DNA of 64,000 nt from Cryobacterium sp. HLT2-28. Lineage in GTDB: Bacteria; Actinomycetota; Actinomycetes; Actinomycetales; Microbacteriaceae. The position numbers and the translations under genes are program-made. The stretch is from positions 1-64,000 of the forward strand of contig NZ_SOFH01000008.1 in NCBI RefSeq assembly GCF_004402495.1, given 5' to 3'. The notes under the pieces were generated by a model. That model was not told where the DNA came from, did no database searches, and was given only the letters and a program-made list of their open reading frames with translations. Below, in pieces: positions 8,709-17,636 of the stretch (positions are counted from its first letter, which is position 1; each line of letters opens with the position of its first letter).

Positions 8709-9626
8709 TCAGGCTGGGCTGGCATACCGCTCCGGATCGGCGAGGAAGGCAGCGCGGCAGCCCGTTGAACAGAAGTAGGTCGTGAGCCCGTCGAGTTCCG
8801 CGTGGGGGGTGGTATCGACGGCGGCGACGCTCATGCCGCAGACCGGGTCGATCGCGGTCGCCGCCACGGCCACGGCCACGGCTGCCGCGGTTCCGGGCGA
8901 TCGCTGCCCGGCACGCTCGGCGACCAGCTGGGCCAGGATCGACAGCGCGACCTCGGCCGGGGTCCTGGCGCCGAGGTCCAGCCCGGCCGGGCTGAACACG
9001 CGGGAGCGCAGCCCATCCTCGACAGTGAGGGAGGCAACCACGGCGGAACCCCGCTTCGCGCTGGCGACGAGGGCCACGTAGGGGACACCCGCACGGAGCG
9101 CGGCCTCGAGGGAGGCTTCCTCGTCGTGGCCGTGCGATGCCACGATCAGGGCAGCGTCGTCGGGGTGGGGTTCCGTCGCCGCGCCGTCCGCCAGCTCCAT
9201 CTCGAACCCGAGCCCGGCGCCCAGCACCGCCAGGGCCCGCGCGACGGGGGTCGCCCCGACCACGACGACGCGGGGCGCCGGCACGGACGGTTCGAGGAAG
9301 ATCTCGACGGCGCCTCCGCTCAGGCAGGGGTTCGACACCTCGACGGCGCCGTCCTCCCTGCTGTGCGACGGTTCCCCGGCGACGACCCGGAGCAGGAGCG
9401 GTTCGCGGGCGGACAGCGCCTGCAAGCCGTATTCCCGGACGGAGGCCTCCACGCAGGCGCCGCCGACGAATCCGTCCAGGTGCCCGTCGGCGTGAAGGAG
9501 CGCCGTGTCACCCGCGTGGGCGCTCGTGGGCCGCTGGGCGCGCACCACCGTGGCGCGCACGAACGCTTCGCGCCGACCGGCGAGTTCCTGGGCACGCTGT
9601 TCCAGTGCCCCGCCCACGACCGGCAT
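8709..9626 (-). CDS. XdhC-family protein fused to a C-terminal YHS metal-binding domain
   Basis: About 305 aa. Residues 1-240 match the XdhC/CoxI arrangement (GFVGGACVEASVREYG, NPCLSGGAVEIFLEP, a Rossmann stretch RVVVVGATPVARALAVLGAG, and SPAGLDLGARTPAEVALSIL). After an alanine/valine linker, residues 260-303 form a YHS domain (DPVCGMSV, then YFCSTGCRAAFLADPERY), whose cysteines usually bind a metal ion, often copper. The start ATG is one base after the coxL stop, so translation is coupled. It is a second XdhC protein in the operon. Its position directly after coxL suggests a cofactor-insertion role, and the YHS domain hints at metal, possibly copper, delivery; both are inferences. Confidence 0.87.
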   Translation of the reverse strand: MPVVGGALEQRAQELAGRREAFVRATVVRAQRPTSAHAGDTALLHADGHLDGFVGGACVEASVREYGLQALSAREPLLLRVVAGEPSHSREDGAVEVSNPCLSGGAVEIFLEPSVPAPRVVVVGATPVARALAVLGAGLGFEMELADGAATEPHPDDAALIVASHGHDEEASLEAALRAGVPYVALVASAKRGSAVVASLTVEDGLRSRVFSPAGLDLGARTPAEVALSILAQLVAERAGQRSPGTAAAVAVAVAATAIDPVCGMSVAAVDTTPHAELDGLTTYFCSTGCRAAFLADPERYASPA

Positions 9627-9627
9627 C

Positions 9628-12021
9628 CTAGATCGGCGGCGTCGCGCGGCCCTGCATGGCGGCCCAGACCCTGGCCGGGGTGCACGGCATGTCCATGTGC
9701 GTGACGCCGAGTGGCGAGATGGCGTCCACCACGGCATTGAGGATGGCGGGCGGTGAGCCGACCGTTGCCGACTCGCCCACTCCTTTCGCCCCGATGGGGT
9801 GGTGCGGCGACGGAGTCACGGTGAACCCGGTCTCCCAGTTCGGAACCTCCATCGATGTGGGGATGAGGTAGTCCATGAACGACCCGCCGAGGTTGTTTCC
9901 GGCCTCGTCGAAGCCGATGAACTGCATCAGCGCCATCCCGACGCCGTCGGTCAGGCCGCCGTGCACCTGGCCTTCGATGATCATCGGGTTGATCCGGGTG
10001 CCGCAGTCGTCGACGGCGATGAACCGGCGCACCTTGACGTGGCCGGTTCCCGGGTCGACGTCGACGACGCAGATGTAGGCGCCGAACGGGAAGGTGAGGT
10101 TGGGCGGGTCGTAGGTCACCTCGGCGTCCAGGTTGCCGTCGATGCCTTCCGGCAGGGCCACGGTGCCGTGCGCGCCCATGGCTATCTCGGCCATGGTCTT
10201 GCCGACGCTCGGGTCACCCTTGACGAACCAGCGTCCCTTCTCCCATTCGAGGTCTTCCGGCCGGGTTTCGAGCATCGCGGCGGCGATGAACTTCGCCTTC
10301 TCCCGCACCTTCCGGGCGACGAGGGCGACCGCAGCGCCGCTGACCGGGGTCGACCGGCTCCCGTAGGTGCCCAGACCGAAGGGGGTCTGGTCGGTGTCGC
10401 CGTGCACCACGTCGATGTCCTCCGGGGGGATACCGATCTCCTCGGCCACGATCTGCGCGAATGTGGTCTCGTGGCCCTGGCCCTGGCTCTGCACGGAGAT
10501 CCGCACGACGGCCTTCCCGGTCGGGTGGATGCGCAACTCGGCGCCGTCCGCCATGCCGAGGCCGACGATGTCCATGTGCTTGCGCGGGCCGGCTCCGACG
10601 GTCTCGGTGAAGAACGAGACGCCGATCCCCATCAGCTCGCCGCGGGCACGTTTCTCCTTCTGCTCCCGTCGCAGGTCGTCGTAGCCGGCGATCTCCATCG
10701 ACAGTCGCAGCGCCCGCTCGTAGTTGCCGGAGTCGTACTCCCAGCCCGTCTTGTTCTTGTACGGGAACTGCTCGGGTTTGATCAGGTTCTTCAGGCGGAG
10801 CTCCGCCGGGTCCATCTCCAGTTTCCGGGCGAGCATGTCGACCATCCGCTCCACAAGGAGAACGGCTTCGGTGACCCGGAACGAGCAGGCGTAGGCGACC
10901 CCGCCCGGCGCCTTGTTCGTGTACACGCCGGTGACCTTGCAGTGCGCGGCCTGGAGGTCGTAGCTGCCGGTGAAGATGTGGAAGAAGCCGGCCGGGTACT
11001 TCGAGGGCTGCGCCGTCGCGTTGAACGCCCCGTGGTCGGCAAGCACGTTCGTGCGGAGGGCGAGGATCTTGCCGTCCTTCGTGGCCGCGATCTCTCCCTG
11101 CATGATGTAGTCGCGAGCGAACGACGTCGACATGAGGTTCTCCGAGCGGTCCTCGACCCATTTGACCGGGCGGCCGGTGACGATCGACCCGACGACGGCC
11201 AGGATGTAGCCGGGGTAGATGCCGACCTTGTTTCCGAAACCGCCGCCGATGTCGGGGGACACGATCCGGATCTTGTGCTCGGGAATGCCGGACACGATCG
11301 CGAACAGGGTGCGGTGCGCGTGCGGGGCCTGGCTGGTCTCGTACAGGGTGAGGGCGCCTTCGATCGGTTCGAAGTCGGCGACCGCCCCGCAGGTTTCCAT
11401 CGGGGCCGGGTGCGACCGCGGATAGACGATCTCCTGTTTGACGATGACCTCGGCGGACGCGAAGACCGCGTCGGTCTCGGCGGCGTTGCCGGCCTCCCAG
11501 TCGAAGATGTGGTTGTCGGTGCGCCCCTCGATGTCGTCCCGGATGACCGGGGCCCCTGGGTCGAGGGCGTGGCGGGCGTCGATCACAGGCGGGAGAACGT
11601 CGTAGTCGACGTCGATGAGTTCGAGGGCGTCCCGCGCGGCATACCGATCCTCGGCGATCACGAACGCGACCTCCTGACCCTGGAAGCGCACCTTGTCGGT
11701 GACGAGCACAGCCTGCACGTCGGCCGACAGGGTCGGCGCCCAGGCCAGCTTGAGCCCGAGCAGGTCCTGGCCCGTGATCACCGCCACGACACCGGGGTGG
11801 GCGAGGGCCCGGGTGGTGTCGATGGAGACGAGCCGGGCGTGCGCCACCGGCGACCTGAGGATGGCGCCGTGCAGCATCCCGGGAAGCACGATGTCGTCGA
11901 CGTAGTGTCCCTTGCCGCGCACGAAACGGGGGTCTTCCTTGCGCTGGATGCGGCCGTAGCCGATCGGGCGATCCGCGTCGCCGGCTGCAGGGTTCGGGGC
12001 GTGGGCCTCTGTGATGGTCAT
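9628..12021 (-). CDS. coxL: Aerobic (form I) carbon monoxide dehydrogenase large subunit
   Basis: The molybdenum-copper catalytic subunit of CO dehydrogenase, about 797 aa. It oxidises CO with water to CO2 and passes electrons via the CoxS iron-sulfur clusters and CoxM FAD. The active-site loop reads AYACSFR at residues 376-382. This fits the form I consensus AYxCSFR, with Cys379 in the position of the copper-binding cysteine, and not the form II AYRGAGR. Molybdopterin-binding motifs IGGGFGNKVGIYP and the catalytic-glutamate region GAKGVGESATVGSPPA are intact. The start ATG at 12021 overlaps the coxS stop (ATGA) and has AGAGG upstream. An in-frame extension to 12075 is unlikely. The gene order M-S-L is that of functional CO oxidisers. 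Confidence 0.96.
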   Translation of the reverse strand: MTITEAHAPNPAAGDADRPIGYGRIQRKEDPRFVRGKGHYVDDIVLPGMLHGAILRSPVAHARLVSIDTTRALAHPGVVAVITGQDLLGLKLAWAPTLSADVQAVLVTDKVRFQGQEVAFVIAEDRYAARDALELIDVDYDVLPPVIDARHALDPGAPVIRDDIEGRTDNHIFDWEAGNAAETDAVFASAEVIVKQEIVYPRSHPAPMETCGAVADFEPIEGALTLYETSQAPHAHRTLFAIVSGIPEHKIRIVSPDIGGGFGNKVGIYPGYILAVVGSIVTGRPVKWVEDRSENLMSTSFARDYIMQGEIAATKDGKILALRTNVLADHGAFNATAQPSKYPAGFFHIFTGSYDLQAAHCKVTGVYTNKAPGGVAYACSFRVTEAVLLVERMVDMLARKLEMDPAELRLKNLIKPEQFPYKNKTGWEYDSGNYERALRLSMEIAGYDDLRREQKEKRARGELMGIGVSFFTETVGAGPRKHMDIVGLGMADGAELRIHPTGKAVVRISVQSQGQGHETTFAQIVAEEIGIPPEDIDVVHGDTDQTPFGLGTYGSRSTPVSGAAVALVARKVREKAKFIAAAMLETRPEDLEWEKGRWFVKGDPSVGKTMAEIAMGAHGTVALPEGIDGNLDAEVTYDPPNLTFPFGAYICVVDVDPGTGHVKVRRFIAVDDCGTRINPMIIEGQVHGGLTDGVGMALMQFIGFDEAGNNLGGSFMDYLIPTSMEVPNWETGFTVTPSPHHPIGAKGVGESATVGSPPAILNAVVDAISPLGVTHMDMPCTPARVWAAMQGRATPPI

Positions 12022-12512
12022 GCCGGGACCTCTTCTCCAGCGTTCTCTGTGACTACGGGGTGTTCGGCGGCCCATTTCACCGACCGCACGATCGTGGCGT
12101 ACCCGGTACAGCGGCAGATCTGCCCGGAGATGGCCTCGCGGATCTCGGTGTCATCCGGGTGCGGATTCCGGTCGAGCAGCGCCCGCGCCGTGAGCATCAT
12201 TCCCGGCGTGCAAAAGCCGCACTGCAGCCCGTGTTCCTCCATGAAGCCCTGCTGCACCGGGTCGAGGGTCGCCCCCGTCGCCAGACCCTCCACCGTGGTG
12301 ATGGCATGGCCGTCCGCCATCGCCGCGAGCACGGTGCAGGATTTCACCGGGACGCCGTCCATCAGGACCACGCAGGTGCCGCAGTTCGACGTGTCGCAAC
12401 CCCAATGGGTGCCGGTGAGTCTCAGCTCATCGCGGATGAAGTGGACGAGGAGCACTCGAGGCTCAATCTCACGGGTGATCTCATCGCCGTTCATGGTCAT
12501 GCTGATCTGCAT
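12018..12512 (-). CDS. coxS: CO dehydrogenase small subunit, 2x[2Fe-2S]
   Basis: About 164 aa. The N-terminal plant-type ferredoxin domain ligates one [2Fe-2S] cluster through Cys39, Cys44, Cys47 and Cys59 (GCDTSNCGTC). The C-terminal four-helix domain ligates the second through Cys98, Cys101, Cys133 and Cys135 (CGFCTPGM, CRCTGY). It moves electrons from the Mo-Cu site of CoxL to the FAD of CoxM. The chosen ATG at 12512 has GGAAGG about 9 nt upstream. Six residues later another ATG is possible. It begins 5 nt after the coxM stop and ends in a 4-nt overlap with coxL. Confidence 0.96.
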   Translation of the reverse strand: MQISMTMNGDEITREIEPRVLLVHFIRDELRLTGTHWGCDTSNCGTCVVLMDGVPVKSCTVLAAMADGHAITTVEGLATGATLDPVQQGFMEEHGLQCGFCTPGMMLTARALLDRNPHPDDTEIREAISGQICRCTGYATIVRSVKWAAEHPVVTENAGEEVPA

Positions 12513-12517
12513 CGACT

Positions 12518-13411
12518 TCAGCCTTCCTGCGTTGTCGTGGTCTGGGTTTCGAGAGCTCGCGCACACGCACGACGCAGGACCCTGCGGGTGAGTTCATCGG
12601 CAAGGTGCCGTTTGTAGTCGACCGGTCCGCGCTGGTCGGCGACGGGCATCGAGGCCAGTGCGGCGAGCCTCCCGGCCTCCTCGAACAGCTCCTCAGAGGG
12701 CCGCCGGCCGCGGAGCACTGCCTCCGCCTCCGCGATGGTGCCGTCGAGGCCCACCGCGGTGAGGCCGATGGCCACATCGTCCACGGACCCGTCCTCGGCG
12801 AGGTTGACGGCTGCGCCGGCCGCCACGACGGCCCAGTCGCCGACCCGGCGTTCGACCTTCTCGTACGCGCTCCCCGCACGCGGACGGATCGGGAACCGGA
12901 TCTCGACCAGCAACTCGTTCTGCGCGACTGCCGTCTCGTAGGGTCCTTTGTGGAATTCGTCCATCGTGAGGATGCGCTCGCCCCCGGGGCCGCGCACGAC
13001 GGCCTGGGCGCGCAGAACGTCGCACACCGTGGCCAGGTCCTCGGCCGGGTCGGCCTGGCAGAGCGACCCGCCGACGGTGCCGCGGTTGCGCACGATGGGA
13101 TCTGCGATCACCCGCTCGGCGTCGATCACGATCGGAAAGAGCCTGGCCACGTCGGCTGATTCCAGGAGCGTCGAGTGACGGGTTAGGGCGCCGATTCGTA
13201 GTTGGGTTGCCTCGGGGAGGATGAAATCGAGTTCGTACAGGTCGTTGATATCGATCAGCCACTCCGGCCTGGCAAGCCGCAGTTTCATCATCGGCAGGAG
13301 GCTGTGCCCCCCGGCGACCACGCGGGATTCCGGGCCGTGGCGGTCGAGCAGGGCGAGGGCGTCTTCGATCGTGCTCGCCCGTACATAGTCGAATTGAGCC
13401 GGAATTTGCAC
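12518..13411 (-). CDS. coxM: CO dehydrogenase medium subunit, FAD-binding
   Basis: A 297-aa flavoprotein subunit. FAD-binding motifs are AGGHSLLP (residues 33-40) and TVGGSLCQADPAED (112-125), both typical of CoxM. The GTG at 13411 was chosen because GGGAGG lies 5-6 nt upstream and the protein then begins VQIPAQFDYVRAS, the usual CoxM N-terminus. The open frame runs up to 13495, but those extra residues have no family support. This is the first gene of the minus-strand cox operon, and the promoter and a palindrome lie just upstream. Confidence 0.95.
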   Translation of the reverse strand: MQIPAQFDYVRASTIEDALALLDRHGPESRVVAGGHSLLPMMKLRLARPEWLIDINDLYELDFILPEATQLRIGALTRHSTLLESADVARLFPIVIDAERVIADPIVRNRGTVGGSLCQADPAEDLATVCDVLRAQAVVRGPGGERILTMDEFHKGPYETAVAQNELLVEIRFPIRPRAGSAYEKVERRVGDWAVVAAGAAVNLAEDGSVDDVAIGLTAVGLDGTIAEAEAVLRGRRPSEELFEEAGRLAALASMPVADQRGPVDYKRHLADELTRRVLRRACARALETQTTTTQEG

Positions 13412-13463
13412 AATGCCTCCCGATCGCGGCGCGCCCGGTCTGATCGATGGGGCGGATTTGAGA

Positions 13464-13495
13464 CTCATAGTGCTCCCGGGACCACGGGATGTCAA
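13464..13495 (-). promoter_or_regulatory. Candidate cox operon promoter with an embedded 16-bp palindrome
   Basis: Read on the minus strand, TTGACA at 13495-13490 is followed by a 20-bp spacer and TATGAG at 13469-13464. The spacer contains GTGGTCCCGGGAGCAC (13485-13470), which is palindromic except for one mismatched base pair. CACTAT with a 17-bp spacer is a weaker alternative -10. A dyad lying between the two promoter boxes, with a long spacer, is the layout used by MerR-type activators, but the regulator is unknown. The site is about 50-85 nt before the coxM start. Confidence 0.45.
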
Positions 13496-13621
13496 TAAGG
13501 TGGCAGCGGTTCACAGGTCAGGATCACCGCCAGGAATTCGCACTTCTGCCGGGGTTTTAACTTCGCCGTGCGCAGACTGTCGAACCCACAGGACGGGTCA
13601 TCGGGTTCTGCGCCGTGATGA

Positions 13622-14425
13622 TTCTCCGCAATCCTCTGGACACCGGCATCCGACGGGCTCGACTCGACCTGTGCTGCCCAGTTCGACCCGGCAGGACCGC
13701 CCGCCGAATACTCCGGCGTGGTCGACACCCACCCCTACGCCAGCCTGGCGCTGTCTGATGCCGTGTACGTGGCCGATGCGGGCGGCAACGCCATCCTGCG
13801 CGTCGACTACGACGGAACCGTGTCCGCCGTGGCAGTGCTGCCGACCGGAGACCCGATCCTGATCACCGCTGAGATCGCCGCCGCCGCCGGCTTGCCCGCC
13901 TGCGCTGCGGACCACGACTACCGGTTCGAGCCGGTGCCGACGGACGTCGAACTCGGCCCCGACGGCTGGCTCTACGTCACGACGTTGCCGGGCGGGCCTG
14001 AGGACGCGAGCCTGGGCGCGCGCGGATCCGTGCACCGGGTCGACCCGGACTCCGGAGACGTCGAACTGGTCGCGACCGGGTTCGTCGGTGCGACCGGGCT
14101 GGCGGTGTCCCGCGGGTCCGGCAGGATCTACGTCGCCGAGCACTTCGGCGGGTCGGATGGCACGGGGCAGGTGTCCGTGTTGGAGAGCGGATCGGACACG
14201 CCGAGAGTGCTGACCGCGATCTCGTCGCCGGCCGCGATCGAACTGCGGAAGGGTGACCTGTACCTGACCACCGATTCGGTGGTGCCGGATGCGACCGGGG
14301 CGCCGCAGCCGATCGGCAAGGTGACCCGGATCGCGCTGGCCGGCGACCGCCACAGCGACGATTCGAGCCAGGACTGGAACCGGGACTCGCGCCACCACTC
14401 GACCGATTCCTCCGACGAGGAGTGA
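13622..14425 (+). pseudogene. 5'-truncated ScyD/ScyE-like beta-propeller protein gene
   Basis: The frame is open from 13622, after a TGA at 13619. Its translation is already ScyD-like before any start codon (CAAQFDPAGPPAEYSGVVD, then THPYASLALSDAVYVADAGG). It continues with VPTDVELGPDGWLYVTTLPG, SVHRVDPDSGDVELVATGFV and IYVAEHFGG repeats. ScyD/ScyE-type proteins are secreted-type NHL/SMP30-like propellers of about 350 aa with an N-terminal signal peptide. Here the signal peptide and roughly the first third are absent, and the first usable start is a GTG at 13718. The most likely reading is a decayed gene; a short translated product cannot be excluded. It diverges from the cox operon. Confidence 0.6.
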
Positions 14426-14446
14426 ACGCCGGGTTCACGTCACATC

Positions 14447-15136
14447 TCAGGCGTCGGGGCTGAACCGATAGCCCATTCCGGCCTCGGTCAACAGGTACCG
14501 GGGCCGGGAAGGGTCCGGCTCGAGCTTCTTGCGCAGTTGGGCGAGGTACAGCCGCAGGTAGCCGGAATCGGTGCTGTGGTGCGGACCCCAGATGTCGGTG
14601 AGCAGGGACTGCCGAGGCACCAGCTTTCCAGGGTTCCGCAGCAGGAACTCGAGGATGCGCCACTCCGTGGGAGTCAGACGAACGGGCTCCGGCCGCCCGA
14701 GCCTCTGACGGCTGACGCTCCTGGCCGACAGGTCGACGGTGACGTCGCCGAAGACGATGACGGGTTCATCGTCGGCCGAGGACACGCGCCGGGTGAGCGC
14801 ACGGATCCGGGCGAGCAGCTCGTCGATCGAGAAGGGCTTGGTGACGTAGTCGTCGGCCCCGGCGTCCAGGGCGTCGACCTTGTCGGCCGCGCCGCTGCGG
14901 CCGGAAACGACGAGGATCGGCACCTGCGTCCAGCCGCGGAGCCCCGCGATTACCCCCAGCCCGTCGAGGTGGGGCATCCCGAGGTCGAGCATCACCAGGT
15001 CGGGGTGGTGCTCAATGGCTGCGTTGAGTGCCGCAGTGCCGTCCTGGGCGGTGACGATGTCGTAGCCGCGGGCCGTCAGGGTGATCCGGAGGGCGCGGAG
15101 GATCTGCGGGTCGTCGTCCGCGATCAGGATTCTCAT
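14447..15136 (-). CDS. kdpE: KdpE, OmpR-type response regulator of potassium uptake
   Basis: 229 aa. The receiver domain has phospho-acceptor Asp51 (VMLDLGMPHLDG), acidic pocket DDD at 7-9 and Lys in VTKPF. The winged-helix DNA-binding domain is C-terminal (LTPTEWRILEFLLRNPGKLV, ending YLLTEAGMGYRF). KdpE activates the kdp promoter when phosphorylated by KdpD. It is the last gene of the operon and overlaps kdpD by 4 nt (ATGA). Confidence 0.96.
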   Translation of the reverse strand: MRILIADDDPQILRALRITLTARGYDIVTAQDGTAALNAAIEHHPDLVMLDLGMPHLDGLGVIAGLRGWTQVPILVVSGRSGAADKVDALDAGADDYVTKPFSIDELLARIRALTRRVSSADDEPVIVFGDVTVDLSARSVSRQRLGRPEPVRLTPTEWRILEFLLRNPGKLVPRQSLLTDIWGPHHSTDSGYLRLYLAQLRKKLEPDPSRPRYLLTEAGMGYRFSPDA

Positions 15137-17634
15137 TCGGTTCCCTTCGGGGTCGGCGCGCGGTCGAACGCGGGGAGGGACAGCACCATGGTGAGGCCTC
15201 CGCCGGGAGTGTCCTCGGCGTAGAGCCTGCCGCCCATCCCCTCGGTGAACCCCTTGGCCAGGGCCAGTCCGAGGCCCAGCCCGGTGAGGTTGTCGGTGTC
15301 GCCGAGCCGTTGGAACGGCACGAAGACCTCGTCGCGCCGGTCGACGGGGATGCCGGGGCCCCGATCCACGACTCGGAGTTCGACGCTGCCCGCGAACTGG
15401 CTGGCGGAGACCAGCACCCGGGTACCGGGCGGGGAGAACCGGATGGCGTTGGCCAGGAGGTTGACGATCACCCGCTGGAGCAGGCCGGCATCCGCCAACA
15501 CCGGCGGGAGGTCGGCGGGAAGGTCAAGTTCGACGCCGGCCGGACCCAGGCCGAGTTCGTCGAGGGCCGGCAGGATGACCTCGGGGGCGTCCACCGGGCC
15601 GAGGGAGACGGCGAGAACCCCGGCCTGGAGCCGGCTCACATCGAGCAGGTTCGTGACGAGGGCGGACAGCGCGGCGAGGCTCTCCTCGGCGGTCTCGAAG
15701 AGCTCGTCCCGGTCGGAGGGAGACAGGGTGACGTCGGTGGAGCGGAGCCCGCTCACCGCAGCGGTTGCCGCGGCCAACGGCCGACGGAGGTCGTGGCCGA
15801 CGGCAGCCAGCAGGGCGCTGCGCATCCGGTCCGCTTCGGCCAGGGGGCCGATCGCGCTGGCCGTGCGGGCCAGGTCGCGATGCTCCAGCGCGGCGTCGAG
15901 CTGGCTGACGATCACCGCCAGCAGCCGCCGCTCGGAGGCATCGAGTTCGGCGCCGCGCAGCTCGAGCACCGCCCGGCTGCCCACCGGAACAGTCGAGACC
16001 TGATCCTCGTCCCCGGCAGTACCCGCTGCGGCGAGCACCTCGGGGCCGTCGAGGAGCCTCACCCCGGTGAGGTGGAACGCCTCCCTGGTGCGCGTGAGCA
16101 ACGCCTTGAGCGCGTCTTCGCCACGGAGGACACTCCCGGCGACGGTCGCCAGGAGCTCCGATTCGGCGGCGGCGCGCAGAGCGCTGCGGTTGCGCCTGGC
16201 CGCCTGGTCGACGACGTAGCTGACCAGGCCCGCATTGACGAGATAGAGCACGAGGGCGACCGCGTGCAGTGGCTCGGCGATCGTGATCGTGTAGAGCGGC
16301 GCGACGAAGAAGAAGTCAAGCGTGAACCCTGACAGGAGGGCCGCGAAAAGCGCCGGCCAGAGACCGCCGACCAGCGCGACCAGGACGACCAGGAGCTGGT
16401 AGCTCAGCACCTCGCTCGTGATGGATTCCTCCGTGCGCAGCGCCACGAGCATCCAGGTGATCAGCGGGCCGCCGACAAGCGCCAGGGAGAGCCCGGCCAG
16501 GCGACGCTTCGGCGTGAGGGCCCCGCCCAGCCGGGGCAGGGTGATCGTGCCGCCGGCGGCCGAGTGGGTGACGACGTGAACGTCGATGTCCCCGGATTCG
16601 CGCACCACGGTCGCCCCGATGCCTGGGCCGCTGAACGCTGCACGCAGGCGGCTGCGGCGACTGGCCCCGACCACGAGCTGGGTGGCGTTCGCCGCGCGCG
16701 CGAAGGCGACGAGCGCGGTCGGGATGTCATCGCCGACGAGCTGGTGATAGGTTCCACCGAGCTTCTCTACCAGTGCGCGCTGGGCGGCGAGGGCGCCCGG
16801 GTGCGGCGACCGGAGCCCGTCCTGGCTGATCACGTGCACCGCGATCAGTTCGCCGCCCGCGGCGCGACCCGCGATCCTGGCCCCACGCCGAAGGAGGGTC
16901 TCACCCTCCGGGCCGCCGGTGAGCGCCACGACGACTCGTTCCCTGGCTTCCCACTTGCTGTCGATCCCGTGTTCGGCGCGATACGCCTGGAGCGCGGTGT
17001 CGACCTCATCGGCGAGCCAGAGCAGGGCGAGCTCGCGCAGTGCCGTCAGGTTGCCGAGCCGGAAGTAGTTGGACAGGGCCGCGTCGATCCGCGCCGCCGG
17101 GTAGACGTTGCCCTCGGCCAACCTGTCGCGGAGCGCCTGGGGCGCCAGGTCGATCACCTCGACCTGGTCCGCGGCACGCAGCACGGCGTCGGGCAGGGTC
17201 TCTCGTTGGGGCACGCCGGTGATCTGGTGCACGACGTCGTTGAGGGACTCGATGTGCTGGATGTTCACCGTGGAGATCACATCGATTCCGGCCTCGAGCA
17301 GGGCCTGAACGTCCTGCCAGCGTTTGTCGTGGGCCAGGCCGGGCGCGTTGGTGTGGGCAAGTTCGTCCACCAGTGCGATCTGGGGGTTGCGGCGGATGAC
17401 CGCATCCAGGTCCAGGTCGGTCAACTCGACGTCCCGGTGCCGTACCGTGACCCGGGGCACGATCCCGAGCCCCTCGAGCATCCCGGCGGTGGCCGCGCGG
17501 TCGTGGGTCTCCACGACCGCGACCACCACGTCTTTGCCTTCGCCCTGCAGCCGGCGCCCCTCCTCGAGCATGGCGTAGGTCTTGCCGACCCCGGGGGCCG
17601 CGCCCAGCAGCACACGAAGCCGACCGCGTTTCAT
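15133..17634 (-). CDS. kdpD: KdpD, potassium-responsive sensor histidine kinase
   Basis: 833 aa with the full KdpD architecture. It has an N-terminal KdpD domain with Walker A GAAPGVGKT (11-19) and DELAHTN, then a universal-stress-like domain (about 230-360). A DUF4118 block of four transmembrane helices (about 375-480) and a GAF-like region follow. The HisKA domain has the phospho-accepting His near residue 612 (AAVGHDLRRPLAAA), and the HATPase domain shows NLLANAIRFSPPGT and GLGLGLALAKGF. It senses low potassium or turgor and phosphorylates KdpE. It starts 2 nt after the kdpC stop, so the whole system is one transcript. Confidence 0.96.
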   Translation of the reverse strand: MKRGRLRVLLGAAPGVGKTYAMLEEGRRLQGEGKDVVVAVVETHDRAATAGMLEGLGIVPRVTVRHRDVELTDLDLDAVIRRNPQIALVDELAHTNAPGLAHDKRWQDVQALLEAGIDVISTVNIQHIESLNDVVHQITGVPQRETLPDAVLRAADQVEVIDLAPQALRDRLAEGNVYPAARIDAALSNYFRLGNLTALRELALLWLADEVDTALQAYRAEHGIDSKWEARERVVVALTGGPEGETLLRRGARIAGRAAGGELIAVHVISQDGLRSPHPGALAAQRALVEKLGGTYHQLVGDDIPTALVAFARAANATQLVVGASRRSRLRAAFSGPGIGATVVRESGDIDVHVVTHSAAGGTITLPRLGGALTPKRRLAGLSLALVGGPLITWMLVALRTEESITSEVLSYQLLVVLVALVGGLWPALFAALLSGFTLDFFFVAPLYTITIAEPLHAVALVLYLVNAGLVSYVVDQAARRNRSALRAAAESELLATVAGSVLRGEDALKALLTRTREAFHLTGVRLLDGPEVLAAAGTAGDEDQVSTVPVGSRAVLELRGAELDASERRLLAVIVSQLDAALEHRDLARTASAIGPLAEADRMRSALLAAVGHDLRRPLAAATAAVSGLRSTDVTLSPSDRDELFETAEESLAALSALVTNLLDVSRLQAGVLAVSLGPVDAPEVILPALDELGLGPAGVELDLPADLPPVLADAGLLQRVIVNLLANAIRFSPPGTRVLVSASQFAGSVELRVVDRGPGIPVDRRDEVFVPFQRLGDTDNLTGLGLGLALAKGFTEGMGGRLYAEDTPGGGLTMVLSLPAFDRAPTPKGTE

Positions 17635-17636
17635 CG

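Noticed and set aside
9799-12591. A 930-codon plus-strand frame antisense to coxL and coxS
   Set aside because: CoxL and CoxS have complete family motifs on the other strand; this frame has no start signal and no recognisable domain.
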